Shown here one piece after another: positions 1-9,507 of a stretch of 64,000 bases of DNA. How positions within the stretch are numbered: the first letter of the stretch is position 1; every line of letters starts with the position of its first letter. The DNA comes from Affinundibacterium fentianense (GTDB lineage Bacteria; Pseudomonadota; Gammaproteobacteria; Burkholderiales; Burkholderiaceae_D), in the NCBI RefSeq assembly GCF_018139545.1, contig NZ_JAGSPJ010000002.1:62001-126000 (forward strand). The letters are read 5' to 3'. The notes under the pieces were generated by a model. It did not search any database. It saw nothing but the letters and a program-made list of their open reading frames with translations, and was not told the DNA's origin. Made by a program: the position numbers and the translations under genes.

Positions 1-10
1 TAACGCGAGC

Positions 11-601
11 ATGACCCTCACGACTTTTTACAAGACTGCCAATTCATGCAGCATCACCCGGTTCTTGAAATTAACATCCGACGGCCAGCAAGTACGGGCA
101 AATTTTTTTCGAGAGGACAGAATTGCACTAGAGAAGTGTAACAACGATGCGGCTTTCTCGACCCCGATGCAAATGATCGAGTTACCAAAGATTTTACTTC
201 CGATCGATCTAAAAAACGTTAGTGCTAATTTAATTCAAGACAACGCCATCGCGACAGGAGAAAACTCTGACATAGAGATCGCACAACAATTAGTGATTCG
301 CGATCAAGCAAGCTGGCATCAGCTTTGGAAACAACATGCAAACAGCGCATCACCCATCGTTGATTTCAACAAAAAAATGATCATCGCCGTTTTTCTTGGC
401 GAGAGAAATTCGGGTTGTTCGGGACTCCAAGATGTCAGAGTTTGGCGAGATAGTCATGCCATCAACGTCAGCTTTTTCGTTCGACAAGCGGGCCCCCTCG
501 ATCTATGTACGGCGAATATCACGCGTCCTTACTACATCAGTGAAATTGACCGTTCGTCTGATACAGTCGAATTTAACCAAGTGATCGTACCAGCACATTA
601 A
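11..601 (+). CDS. PrcB-like C-terminal domain protein (possibly 5'-truncated)
   Basis: The 196-residue product has no confident function. From about residue 95 it follows a pattern seen in PrcB_C-like domains: a W..LW segment, then a P-x-VDF-x-K stretch leading into an IAVFLG strand, a glycine/cysteine turn, and a closing P-x-x-I-x-E-I strand with a final hydrophobic strand. Such domains occur in small secreted or protease-associated proteins. I see no clear signal peptide with this start. The reading frame stays open to the left edge of the window, so the true start, and possibly a signal sequence, may lie outside. The domain call is from motif shape only and is moderate to weak. Confidence 0.55.
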   Translation: MTLTTFYKTANSCSITRFLKLTSDGQQVRANFFREDRIALEKCNNDAAFSTPMQMIELPKILLPIDLKNVSANLIQDNAIATGENSDIEIAQQLVIRDQASWHQLWKQHANSASPIVDFNKKMIIAVFLGERNSGCSGLQDVRVWRDSHAINVSFFVRQAGPLDLCTANITRPYYISEIDRSSDTVEFNQVIVPAH

Positions 602-715
602 TACGATTTGTGATCAAAATTTACACCAAATTGCCACGATTCAAACATGAAAGTATTTCTCGATTGTAAAATGGTCAAACCTTTAGAACATTTCTAGCAA
701 TCCCGAGATTTAACA

Positions 716-1576
716 ATGAGAAAAATATACGCTTTTTTTACCGTTGCATTGGCTAGCTGTAGCAATGCTTACGCACAAAGCCCCGCACAAAATCTGATGC
801 CTGATGGCAGTCATGATATGTATGTTGGCTTGGGTATATTGTCTCGTCCGTTATATGAAGGTGCGATAAAAAATAAGCAAACCTTGATGCCCGTGGCACA
901 GATTCAATGGAGTAATGGCTTGTTTCTAGCAGGTATGAGTGCAGGCTGGCATCTTTCGAACCAATTTGATGTCGAGTATGGCCCCATTCTCACGCTGGAA
1001 CCAAATCGCACCCCGTCGGGAACCTCAAATAGCATTCATGTTGCCTATGACAGTCAATCCGGTTTGGTGGGACCTGAAAGTGCAGGTAGAACTCAGATAA
1101 AGAGCACAAACAAACTGGTTGGTATGGATGATTTGCGTACTCGCTTGTTGATGGGCGGTTTTTATAATCGCCAATTGACTAGTAATCTGCGTTTCACAAA
1201 CACTTTCTTAGCTGGTGCGGGTAATAATAAAAAAGGATTACGTTGGACTAGCGACTTGCGTTACCACTTGAAAGATATTGCGCCCCACCATCAATTAACT
1301 TTTGGTATTGGGGTTAACCTTGTTAATGATGCCTATGCGCAAAGCTATTTTGGCGTCAGTGATAGTGAAGCAGGAAGAAGCATTAATCCAGCTTATTCGG
1401 CAAGTGGGGGAATTAAAGACTACCACGCAGATATCTTCTGGAACTGGAATTTAAGCTCAGCTTGGTTAATCACTTCGAAACTGAATGTGTCCCGACTACA
1501 AGAAGTACAAGCTAGCCCATTAATAGATCGCAAGACAAATTATTCGATTTCCACTGCACTCGCTTATCGTTTTTAA
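716..1576 (+). CDS. MipA/OmpV family outer membrane protein
   Basis: A 286-residue protein with a signal peptide of about 20 residues (basic MRK start, hydrophobic core, cleavage near AYA-QS) and alternating amphipathic strands ending in an aromatic C-terminal residue (AYRF), as outer membrane beta-barrels do. The opening (YVGLGILSRPLYEGA) and the later gGfYNRQ, FGVSDSEAGRS...YSASGGIKDY segments match the MipA/OmpV family, which scaffolds murein enzymes or acts as a porin-like barrel. The length is usual for the family. It stands alone, about 115 bp after the preceding gene, and is followed closely by an exported unknown protein. The family assignment is firm; the physiological role is not known. 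Confidence 0.85.
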   Translation: MRKIYAFFTVALASCSNAYAQSPAQNLMPDGSHDMYVGLGILSRPLYEGAIKNKQTLMPVAQIQWSNGLFLAGMSAGWHLSNQFDVEYGPILTLEPNRTPSGTSNSIHVAYDSQSGLVGPESAGRTQIKSTNKLVGMDDLRTRLLMGGFYNRQLTSNLRFTNTFLAGAGNNKKGLRWTSDLRYHLKDIAPHHQLTFGIGVNLVNDAYAQSYFGVSDSEAGRSINPAYSASGGIKDYHADIFWNWNLSSAWLITSKLNVSRLQEVQASPLIDRKTNYSISTALAYRF

Positions 1577-1608
1577 TTTATCAACTACAAAACTTGTATT
1601 TACTCATC

Positions 1609-2331
1609 GTGACCTTACGCCAAAAATTCCTTGCCATCTTACTCGCATCTTCTGCATCCATTGCAGCAGCGCAGTCAGCTGACGACGCTATACGCGCAAA
1701 GGATGCGGAATGGATGAGCTATCGCGATGCTTACAAATCCATGTTGTGGTTCGAAAAATTTGGCAAGGCAAAGAATTTGATTCAATGGCACCTGCAAGTT
1801 TTCCCAAAAGATAAAAACATCTCAATCGAGAGTTTACGCTTGCATATTCTTAGCAAAAGTACGCACTTGGATTTAAGCTTGGATCCTATTGGACGTGCTA
1901 GCCTCCCCCTCTTAAAAGCAGCTTATGATGAAAACGCAGAATTAGTTTTGAATCAAAAAGCCGGACAAGCAGGTTTCCGATTTCGCACAAGCATTAACTT
2001 ACGTGCTGATGGTATCTACGAGATTGCCGATCTACGAACTGCATGCGAGCAAACACTGGCATTTCAGTCATACATGGGCATGACAACTGGCACTGGAAGA
2101 AAATGTATTGGCGTACGATTTGCGTTTGCGAAAAAAGATCAGGCCGCACAAATTGAAATTCGACAAACCAATCAAGCTGTTCAAACTCTAACAATCACTG
2201 ACAATACAGCAGTCTGGAGCGAAACCGCCAGCAATCTTAAAACTGGGAATTACCTGTTTGCGAATGCGAGTGACAAAGGCCAAATCATCACTCGTACGAC
2301 ACCGTTGGTCGTGATCGCTTTAATTGAATAA
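1609..2331 (+). CDS. Exported protein of unknown function (DUF2987-like)
   Basis: I chose the GTG at 1609 over the upstream in-frame TTG at 1594 because the product then begins with a clean signal peptide (TLRQKFLAILLASSASIAAA, cleavage before QS). The mature part, about 220 residues, opens with a YRDAYKSMLWFEKFGKAKNLIQ helix and then repeats beta-rich segments with two cysteines near the middle (around TACEQ and GRKCIG) that could form a disulfide in the periplasm. The pattern is reminiscent of the DUF2987 family, but I cannot confirm this by eye. It starts 32 bp after the MipA/OmpV gene and may be co-transcribed with it. No catalytic motif is visible. Confidence 0.7.
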   Translation: MTLRQKFLAILLASSASIAAAQSADDAIRAKDAEWMSYRDAYKSMLWFEKFGKAKNLIQWHLQVFPKDKNISIESLRLHILSKSTHLDLSLDPIGRASLPLLKAAYDENAELVLNQKAGQAGFRFRTSINLRADGIYEIADLRTACEQTLAFQSYMGMTTGTGRKCIGVRFAFAKKDQAAQIEIRQTNQAVQTLTITDNTAVWSETASNLKTGNYLFANASDKGQIITRTTPLVVIALIE

Positions 2332-2487
2332 AAATGCGCATCCATGGGGTTCGATTAACACCAAGCTCTTGATAGATTTCGTATCGGTCAAGAAGAATAC
2401 GCGAAGTTATCGATTCGCAAGAAATCCAAAAGTGTTTCGCTTTCGCTGGATCTCAAATGGAATAATAAACAATTCCCTTCGGCAGAT

Positions 2488-3183
2488 TTAATCCCAGGCG
2501 GACGGCGAAAACAAATACCCCTCGCCCCACACTGTCTTAATTTTTTCTGACTGCTGATCGTCAAAACGGCGGCGTAGTCGAGAAATTAAATTATCGATAC
2601 TACGGTCTAGCCCATCAAATTCTATCCCACGCATTTTCTTCAAAATGTCATCGCGAGAAAGTACTTTGCCGGGCGCCTCAACCAATACCATCAATAATTT
2701 GAATTCTGTATTCGATAAATCAACCACCTGCTGACGCCATGTCACAACTCGGTCGCTGCGGGATATGTGCAAGCTACCAAAATTCAGACTTTCTGTTTCA
2801 GTCTTTAAGGAAGCATTTTGACTCGGGATTCTTCTTACTAGAGCGCGCAAACGAGCAAGCAAAATTCGCGGTTGGACAGGCTTGCTGACGAAATCATCCG
2901 CTCCTTGTTCTAAAGCTGACACCTCGTCATAAGAATCTTCTCTCGCAGTAAGGATCAAGATGGGAACCTTGCTAATATCGCGAATTTGCCTGCATACAAC
3001 CATTCCGTCCATACCCGGCAACATCAAATCGAGAACAACCATGTCCGGTGGATTTTCAGTAAATCGCGACAGGGCCAAATCGCCGCGGGGAACCAAATCA
3101 ACCGTAAATTCATACGCTTGTAAATACTCGATAACAAGCTCTGCCAGACGCTCATCATCCTCAACTAACATCACACGATACAT
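2488..3183 (-). CDS. RstA-like OmpR-family response regulator
   Basis: A 231-residue two-domain regulator. The receiver domain (about 1-118) has the acidic pair (VEDDE), the phospho-acceptor Asp52 in VVLDLMLPGMDG, the Thr in LILTARED and the Lys of FVSKPVQ. The C-terminal winged helix (about 135-228) has the usual LSNTEFKLLMVLVEAPGKVLSRDDIL helix and ends GYLFSPSAW, which is characteristic of RstA. An AAGGAG ribosome site precedes the ATG. No RstB-type membrane kinase is adjacent. The nearest kinase is the large hybrid protein transcribed in the same direction just upstream (3301-6867), so cross-talk with it is possible but unproven. Confidence 0.85.
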   Translation of the reverse strand: MYRVMLVEDDERLAELVIEYLQAYEFTVDLVPRGDLALSRFTENPPDMVVLDLMLPGMDGMVVCRQIRDISKVPILILTAREDSYDEVSALEQGADDFVSKPVQPRILLARLRALVRRIPSQNASLKTETESLNFGSLHISRSDRVVTWRQQVVDLSNTEFKLLMVLVEAPGKVLSRDDILKKMRGIEFDGLDRSIDNLISRLRRRFDDQQSEKIKTVWGEGYLFSPSAWD

Positions 3184-3292
3184 AGCAATTCTCCTTGCGT
3201 GCGATTGTATAAGGCAACGGGATTTACGGCAATCGATTCAGGAGAAGGATTTGCAAGAAATCATTTCAACTCTACGGAATAAACCATCAATC

Positions 3293-3320
3293 TTCAATTT
3301 TCAATTTTCAATTTTCAAAT
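3293..3320. repeat. Four tandem 7-bp units across the hybrid kinase stop codon
   Basis: Four consecutive copies of TTCAATT (the last is TTCAAAT) run from 3293 to 3320. Because the unit is not a multiple of three, copy-number change would shift the reading frame at the extreme C-terminus of the kinase whose stop codon lies within it. The effect would be limited to the last few residues. Confidence 0.7.
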
Positions 3321-6300
3321 AACGTCGGATTGCTGATTTTAAGGAGGGCATCTGCTTCACGACTTGTTCAAAAATAATCGGTGTTCGAGAAAAATCCGCG
3401 TTTTTGCCTTTTTGCTCCAAAGCACGCGCAAGTTCCTCTATCGGCCTAGCATTAAAATTCGCAACCAGTCCCTTCAGAGTATGAGCGCTACGATATAACA
3501 ACTCGGCGTCGTGTCGATCTAATGCAAGCTGCACTTCTTCAGTCATTTTGTCGCAGCCCTCCAAAAACATGGGGGCAATAATATCTAAAACCTCGGTGTC
3601 ACCCTCGTGAATTGCGGCAAAAAAATCAAATTTAAGACCATATTCATCTGTGGCTCGCGGGGTCGCTTCCAATTCGATAGTTTGCGCTGGTTCTGACGGC
3701 CGACGTTCAATTCGATTTGTCGACATGAGGCTCGACAACAACTCACGCAATGACTCTGATTTGATCGGTTTCGAAAGATAGTGATCCATCCCCGCTTCTA
3801 AACATCGCTCTCTATCGCCGGGCATGGCATTTGCCGTCATCGCAATAATCGGGATATGCTGTCCATTTGATTCGAGACTGCGGATGATTTGCGTGGCTTC
3901 AATCCCGCCCATTTCAGGCATCTGCATGTCCATCAGGATTAAATCATAAGCTTGACTCTGATACTTTTCGATACCAACAATGCCGTTCTCCGCGACATCG
4001 GCGTGGTGTCCCCATTTCTCCAATAATGACAACGCTAGTCTCTGATTAATCAGATTGTCTTCGACTAACAAAATATTCAATTTATCGCGTGCAGTAACGA
4101 CGGGGGCAGGATCGACGACTGAGTAATGCATCGCACCGCTTGGCAAGCCGCGCATGATTGCGTCAATGGAACTCTGTAATTCTTGTTGACTAAGCGGCTT
4201 CCGAACATAGCCATCAATTTGAAGTGCTTCGCAATGTTGTACATCATCATGCCCTGCAGCCGATGACAACATCAGTATCTTTGTCGTGCCAACTAAGCCT
4301 TGCTTCTGCAAGGACTCGACAAATGAGAAGCCGTCCATTTCAGGCATGCAAACATCAAGCAATATTAGGTCAGCTGGCGCATGCTTATCATGCATCTCTG
4401 TGACCACCAGAATCCCCTTCGCTGCCGAGTCGGCGAGCTGAACCGACATCTGCCAATTCATTAGCGTATCCAACAAATATTGTCGATTAATCGCATTATC
4501 GTCGACGACTAAAACTCGCATTCCTTTAAATTCGATAGGCGCAGAGAATTGTTTCTCTGCACGACTAACCCCAAAAATCGCATTAAAGTAGAAACGACTA
4601 CCAAGCCCCGATTCGCTTTCAACTTGCAGCTCACCTTGCATGCTTTGGACTAAACGTGAGGAGATAGAAAGCCCCAATCCAGTTCCACCGTATTTGCGGG
4701 TCGTCGACGCATCAGCTTGACTAAATGGCTCGAAAATATGCTCGAGTTTTTCTTTTGGAATACCGATCCCGCAATCTTTAACCGAGAATAGAATCGGCAT
4801 TTCACCCAAATTCGACTCAGCGCCGGCCCGATTTATTTCGACAGAAATATCACCGCTTTCACTAAATTTAATGGCATTGCCGACCAGGTTTGTTAAAACT
4901 TGCCGTAGCTTGCCTGGGTCGCCAATTAAGAGATCTGGAATCGATGGATCGATACGATAGACCAATTCCAAATCGCGCTCTTCAGCGCGAAGTGCCAATG
5001 ACTTTAATGTCGTCGCAATTAACTCGCGCAAAGGAAATTCAATATTCTCAAGAACCAGCTTACCTGACTCAATTTTAGAAAAATCCAAAATATCATTGAT
5101 AATACCCAGCAAGGCATGAGAAGAGACCTTCACCAAGTCGAGATACTCCCGCTGTTGCGGTTGCAAATCGGTATCTAATGCCAACTCTGTCATTCCAATG
5201 ATGCCATTCATCGGTGTTCGAATTTCATGGCTCATCGTCGCGAGAAATTCACTTTTCGCACGACTCGCAGATTCAGCACCCATTTTCGCTTGAATCAATG
5301 CGGATTCAAATTCTTTGCGACTCGTGATGTCACGACAAGAGCCATAAATACTTCCATCTGGGAGCAAAGCCGCATTCATTTCAACCGGAACATGCTTGCC
5401 ATCTTTCCTAACCAAACGAATTTCCTGACGAATCAATTTACTTTCGGCCAATTGACCAGCAAATGTCCGACGTGAGACTTCGCGATGCGTCTCTGGCAAA
5501 GTATCATAAATGCTCATGCCTATCAGTTCGTCACGTTGATATCCCAGCATTTGGGTTGCAAGATCATTCACGTAAGCCCAGCGTTCATCCTTACCAGCAA
5601 CAAACACCGCATCCGCTGCGTTATCGAGCATCATACGTTGTTTATTTTCACTCTCCCGCAACGCTTCATCGGCAGCGCGACGCGCAGAAATATCTTGGAA
5701 TGCCGCGACCGATCCAAGAATCTTTCCGTCTTCAAAAATGGGAGATGCGACGATCGAGATCGGCAACAGACGCCCCGATTTATGCTGGAAGTATTCATTA
5801 TCGGAACGGAAGACCTCGCCTTGCCCTACCGCGTGCGTAATTGGACAGTCTTCCCGATCGACATGGTCACCATGCAAAGTCATTGAATGAATCAAATCGT
5901 GCAAAGTTTGTCCACGCATTTCATCGAAGGTCCAGCCCAAAATCTTTTCAGCCTCGGGATTGACGAAGGTACAACGGCCATCGGCATCAAGCGTATATAC
6001 CCCTTCGCCCAACGTATTCATAATATTTTTGAGTAGCCGTTCGCGTGAAGCGATTTCATCCTTTAAAAAACGTTCGTGCGTGATATCCGTGCGAATTGAA
6101 ATAAATTGATAGGGAATTTGATTTTCATCCAGGAAGGGAACGATGGTCGCATTCGTCCAATAAAAACTTTTGTCCTTCGCCTGATTACGAATCTCGCCGT
6201 GCCAAACCTTGCCACTACTAATCGTATTCCACATGCCCTGAAAAAAGTCTTTACTATGCAATGCGGAGTTAACGATTCGGTGATTGACGCCAATTAATTC

Positions 6301-6867
6301 CTCCCGAGCATATTGGCTAATCTCACAGAATTTATCATTGGCATAAATTATGTCACCTGAAGCATTTGTGATGCTCACGATCGCATGTTCATCCAGTGCA
6401 AACTGTTGATTTTTAATTGCAGCCAAAGCATTTTGCAATTCGCTTCGCGTATTCAGAATTTCGACCACTAATCCCGCAAGTAAAGTACTGAGATTTTCAA
6501 GGCTTTCTTCATCGGCCAAACGTTTCCCTAGTTGCGCTAGAACTTCATTTGTGGTGTCACGCAAGGTTTGCATGACAGAACGACGCATCTCGGCTTCGTG
6601 ACGTAAAGTGATGTTTGCATTGGTTAATTCTTCGGAACTTAATTCTAAACTACGCTTGCCGAGCGCCAAATCACGGTCTGCTTGTTCATAGGCTTCTTCA
6701 ACTTGTGAAAAAAATTGCCGCATGCCGCGTACCACAGTCAAGGCCTGATCACTCAGTGGCTCACCTTCTTTCAAACGATCAAATTCGTCCAGAACAAGGG
6801 CAAGTTGTTCTTCATTTTGAATTCCCAACAAACGCTTGAATTGGCGCGTTGCAAGTTTGTGTGCCAT
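3301..6867 (-). CDS. Cytoplasmic three-PAS hybrid sensor histidine kinase with two receivers and Hpt
   Basis: A 1188-residue BarA/ArcB-style hybrid kinase. In order: a helical N-terminal region (about 1-150); three PAS domains (roughly 150-285, 285-405 and 405-535); a HisKA dimerisation domain with SHEIRTPMNG near residue 544; a HATPase domain with NAIKF, DCGIGI and GGTGLGLSI boxes; receiver 1 (from about 782, LLDVCMPEMDG); receiver 2 (from about 928, LILMDMQMPEMGG); and a C-terminal Hpt domain with HTLKGL near 1127. I see no membrane segment, so the sensor is soluble. It starts 46 bp after the FIST protein on the same strand, and FIST proteins are known or proposed sensory partners of such kinases. 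The output regulator is not evident. The RstA-like and HD-GYP regulators nearby are candidates. Confidence 0.9.
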   Translation of the reverse strand: MAHKLATRQFKRLLGIQNEEQLALVLDEFDRLKEGEPLSDQALTVVRGMRQFFSQVEEAYEQADRDLALGKRSLELSSEELTNANITLRHEAEMRRSVMQTLRDTTNEVLAQLGKRLADEESLENLSTLLAGLVVEILNTRSELQNALAAIKNQQFALDEHAIVSITNASGDIIYANDKFCEISQYAREELIGVNHRIVNSALHSKDFFQGMWNTISSGKVWHGEIRNQAKDKSFYWTNATIVPFLDENQIPYQFISIRTDITHERFLKDEIASRERLLKNIMNTLGEGVYTLDADGRCTFVNPEAEKILGWTFDEMRGQTLHDLIHSMTLHGDHVDREDCPITHAVGQGEVFRSDNEYFQHKSGRLLPISIVASPIFEDGKILGSVAAFQDISARRAADEALRESENKQRMMLDNAADAVFVAGKDERWAYVNDLATQMLGYQRDELIGMSIYDTLPETHREVSRRTFAGQLAESKLIRQEIRLVRKDGKHVPVEMNAALLPDGSIYGSCRDITSRKEFESALIQAKMGAESASRAKSEFLATMSHEIRTPMNGIIGMTELALDTDLQPQQREYLDLVKVSSHALLGIINDILDFSKIESGKLVLENIEFPLRELIATTLKSLALRAEERDLELVYRIDPSIPDLLIGDPGKLRQVLTNLVGNAIKFSESGDISVEINRAGAESNLGEMPILFSVKDCGIGIPKEKLEHIFEPFSQADASTTRKYGGTGLGLSISSRLVQSMQGELQVESESGLGSRFYFNAIFGVSRAEKQFSAPIEFKGMRVLVVDDNAINRQYLLDTLMNWQMSVQLADSAAKGILVVTEMHDKHAPADLILLDVCMPEMDGFSFVESLQKQGLVGTTKILMLSSAAGHDDVQHCEALQIDGYVRKPLSQQELQSSIDAIMRGLPSGAMHYSVVDPAPVVTARDKLNILLVEDNLINQRLALSLLEKWGHHADVAENGIVGIEKYQSQAYDLILMDMQMPEMGGIEATQIIRSLESNGQHIPIIAMTANAMPGDRERCLEAGMDHYLSKPIKSESLRELLSSLMSTNRIERRPSEPAQTIELEATPRATDEYGLKFDFFAAIHEGDTEVLDIIAPMFLEGCDKMTEEVQLALDRHDAELLYRSAHTLKGLVANFNARPIEELARALEQKGKNADFSRTPIIFEQVVKQMPSLKSAIRRYLKIEN

Positions 6868-6913
6868 TCTTCCTCAACCTTTACCCATATAACGCAATCC
6901 AACAACCAAAATT

Positions 6914-8065
6914 CTAAGCATTCTTCTCTGTCAAATAGGTGATCGTCATAGTTTGATTATGCAATCCACAAGTTTGTACTTGGTAGCCAGGACTAATTTC
7001 CCCATTTGAATAAAATCCACAAATCACCGTACTATCACCGAGTACATCCTGAACTGCCTCCAATTCCTCATCAACCCGGCCACCCATCACCAACTTACGT
7101 CCGACGCAACTAACGAGCAATCCCAAGGACTGTCCTGCGCCTGCGCTTTTACCGTCCAAAACAGCGTTCGCTGCGGTTTCAGCGCCATCTACCAAATCGT
7201 TGGTATGTGCATGCATAAGCCGCAAGTAACCATCTGGGTTAATCGCACCGGCTAGGACAAGGCTACCCTCGCTTTCATTGACCCCAAGGATAGTCCGTAT
7301 TTGTCCCAAAGATTCGCGGGCGTCTGTAAGCATTTCGAAAGGAAACAACAAACCAGAACCAGGAAGATCTTTGGCATAGTCGCCAAGGTAGCGCTTATAC
7401 ACCTCGAGAGCGGGCTCACCATCGAGTTCATACAAGATATTTCCAACACAACGTGTGACCTTACGGGTCGGCCCAAAGGGCTTCCATCCCCCAAAACTAC
7501 CGTGATAAAAAACCAAATCATCGCCGCCCAAGCCAATACCGACAACTTGAGAAGTTGAAACACCGGCATTGGAAATGGTGTAGGTTTTCACAAAGGCTCC
7601 ATCATCACCTGCAAGTCCGCCTGTGATCGGAAGCGTTGGACCTAATTGGCTCACCATGCCATCGATCAAAGCACTTCCGTTAATACTAACGCCTTGGCCA
7701 AACACCATCGCAGCTCGTAGATCGGGCCTAAGCAATTTGCGAGCGAGTTCTTCACCCGTTTGAAAAGACTGCTCCATATTCGCTAATTCGGCCGTTGCAA
7801 CCTGAAACGCGATGGAAGCAAATCGAATCGCCGTTACAACCGTCGTATGATTCAATACAGCACTTCCAGCAATCTCACCTGCCGTTGTACATCCCACAAT
7901 TTGCGCTGACGAAAAATGTTTTTGCAGCAATTCGGCTAACAAAGGATTTGCAAAATGTTCGACTGCACCAAAGACTAAAACGAGTTGTGGCTCGAGTGAC
8001 ACCAAACTCGCTAAGCGATCCGCATCACTCTCCAGATTGTTAAGTACAACTTGTGCGATTTTCAT
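6914..8065 (-). CDS. FIST domain sensory protein (FIST_N + FIST_C)
   Basis: A 383-residue soluble protein with the F-box-and-intracellular-signal-transduction (FIST) architecture. The N-terminal half (about 25-210) has the GCTTAGEI motif and the GLAGDD turn; the C-terminal half (about 215-365) has NGEISP close to the end. FIST domains are thought to bind small ligands, perhaps amino acids, and to feed signal-transduction proteins. An AGGA ribosome site precedes the ATG. It is the first of two genes with the hybrid kinase (46-bp gap). I infer that it supplies ligand sensing to that kinase, which lacks a periplasmic sensor of its own. Confidence 0.88.
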   Translation of the reverse strand: MKIAQVVLNNLESDADRLASLVSLEPQLVLVFGAVEHFANPLLAELLQKHFSSAQIVGCTTAGEIAGSAVLNHTTVVTAIRFASIAFQVATAELANMEQSFQTGEELARKLLRPDLRAAMVFGQGVSINGSALIDGMVSQLGPTLPITGGLAGDDGAFVKTYTISNAGVSTSQVVGIGLGGDDLVFYHGSFGGWKPFGPTRKVTRCVGNILYELDGEPALEVYKRYLGDYAKDLPGSGLLFPFEMLTDARESLGQIRTILGVNESEGSLVLAGAINPDGYLRLMHAHTNDLVDGAETAANAVLDGKSAGAGQSLGLLVSCVGRKLVMGGRVDEELEAVQDVLGDSTVICGFYSNGEISPGYQVQTCGLHNQTMTITYLTEKNA

Positions 8066-8168
8066 AAATAGTCCTATGTAAAAAGTGAAGGCATCTCGGC
8101 TAATTTTTGCATCACAGGTAAATTACAAGTGCGGTTCTTTGGTTCTAATTTGATAATATTAATGGCTC

Positions 8169-9239
8169 TTAATAGGAACCAAATCGCTTGAGGTCATCTT
8201 TATCTTCTTGATACTTTTCACGTATCGTCATGACATCAGTCAGACGAGCGAGAAATGCATCCACACATTCAGGATCAAAGTGTTTTTCACGCCCTTCTCG
8301 CAACAAATCCAAGGCCTGTTCAATCGGCCAAGCAGGTTTATAAGGGCGTTCCGAAGTGAGTGCGTCAAACACATCGGCCACGGCAACGATACGCGCGACC
8401 AAAGGTATCTGCGTACCAATCAAGCCTTGTGGATAGCCACTACCGTCATATTTTTCGTGGTGTGATAAAGCAATCTGCGCACCCATTTGCAATGTCGAAG
8501 AGGCACTTCCATCTAATATCTGAAATCCCAAAAGAGCATGACTTTTCATAATACTGAACTCTTCAGGCGTCAACTTACCAGGCTTCAATAGGATGTGATC
8601 GGGAATGCCAACCTTGCCGATATCATGCATCGGGGCTGCTTCCAACAACATTTGCTGTTCTTCTAAGGAGCAACCCAACTGCTCGGCAATGAGACGCGAA
8701 TAATTGGCCATACGGACGATGTGCGCTCCCGTTTCAGGGTCCCGCGAGTCGGCGGCTTTTGACAAACGTAAGATAGTTTCTTGTTCGCGTGCCCGAATTT
8801 CCTCGGTTGCTTTCAACACCTCGGCATTCAGCCACTCAGCTCGGTCTTCCAACATCCGTTGGTGGCTACGCAATGTGAGCATATTCTTTGTACGAGCTAA
8901 AAACTCTATGCGATCAACTGGCTTGATCAGAAAATCATTCGCGCCCACTTCGAGAGCCTCATACCGCAACGCAACCTCGTCATTCGCGGTGATCATCAAA
9001 ATTGGAATATCTTTACAACGAGGAAAAGCGCGAAAGCGACGAATGAACTCTATCCCATTCATGCTCGGCATCATGTAATCGACTAAAACCAAGTCAGGAA
9101 TATGCGATTCACACCATTCCAGAGCCCGCTCTGGCTCGAGGAAACTCAAGGACGAACAATGTTCTAACTTGTCGAGCAAGCGACATAGCAACGTTACATT
9201 GATCTGTGCATCATCAATGACCAGTACCTGCATTTCCAT
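8169..9239 (-). CDS. Response regulator with HD-GYP c-di-GMP phosphodiesterase domain (RpfG-like)
   Basis: A 356-residue protein: receiver domain (about 1-125, phospho-acceptor Asp54 in LVLVDYMMPSMNG, Lys in FLIKPVD), a coiled-coil linker, then an HD-GYP domain (about 155-330). The metal-binding HD pair lies in PMHDIGKVGIPD near residue 204, and the signature HHEKYDGSGYP near residue 262 is complete, so hydrolysis of cyclic di-GMP is expected. A GAGG site lies 8 nt before the chosen ATG. It lies upstream of the FIST-kinase pair on the same strand with a gap of about 100 bp, so it could be the output of that phosphorelay (inference). Confidence 0.9.
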   Translation of the reverse strand: MEMQVLVIDDAQINVTLLCRLLDKLEHCSSLSFLEPERALEWCESHIPDLVLVDYMMPSMNGIEFIRRFRAFPRCKDIPILMITANDEVALRYEALEVGANDFLIKPVDRIEFLARTKNMLTLRSHQRMLEDRAEWLNAEVLKATEEIRAREQETILRLSKAADSRDPETGAHIVRMANYSRLIAEQLGCSLEEQQMLLEAAPMHDIGKVGIPDHILLKPGKLTPEEFSIMKSHALLGFQILDGSASSTLQMGAQIALSHHEKYDGSGYPQGLIGTQIPLVARIVAVADVFDALTSERPYKPAWPIEQALDLLREGREKHFDPECVDAFLARLTDVMTIREKYQEDKDDLKRFGSY

Positions 9240-9507
9240 TTCGCAGCCCTCAAACTGTCACATCAGGAATTGCCACAAGCATTGCTGTGGTGAAACCAGT
9301 GTAACGTATTCCAGCTACAAAGCTAAAGGCATAAATGCAGAAATGTTACATTTAAGAAAATTTGACAATAAACCCAAATGACTTTAACCGAAATCAAAGG
9401 ATTCAGCGTACTTTCATGAAGAGGATTTAGTGTAGGCAATTCAGTTTAATCCGCTCCTTATTCTGCACAATTTTGGAGCATGGGCTGGCGAATTGCACGT
9501 ATAGACC

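Noticed and set aside
2332..2487. Possible gene remnant between the unknown exported protein and the RstA-like gene
   Set aside because: A short frame reads like a fragment of an exported protein, but it has no start signal and is too short to assign.
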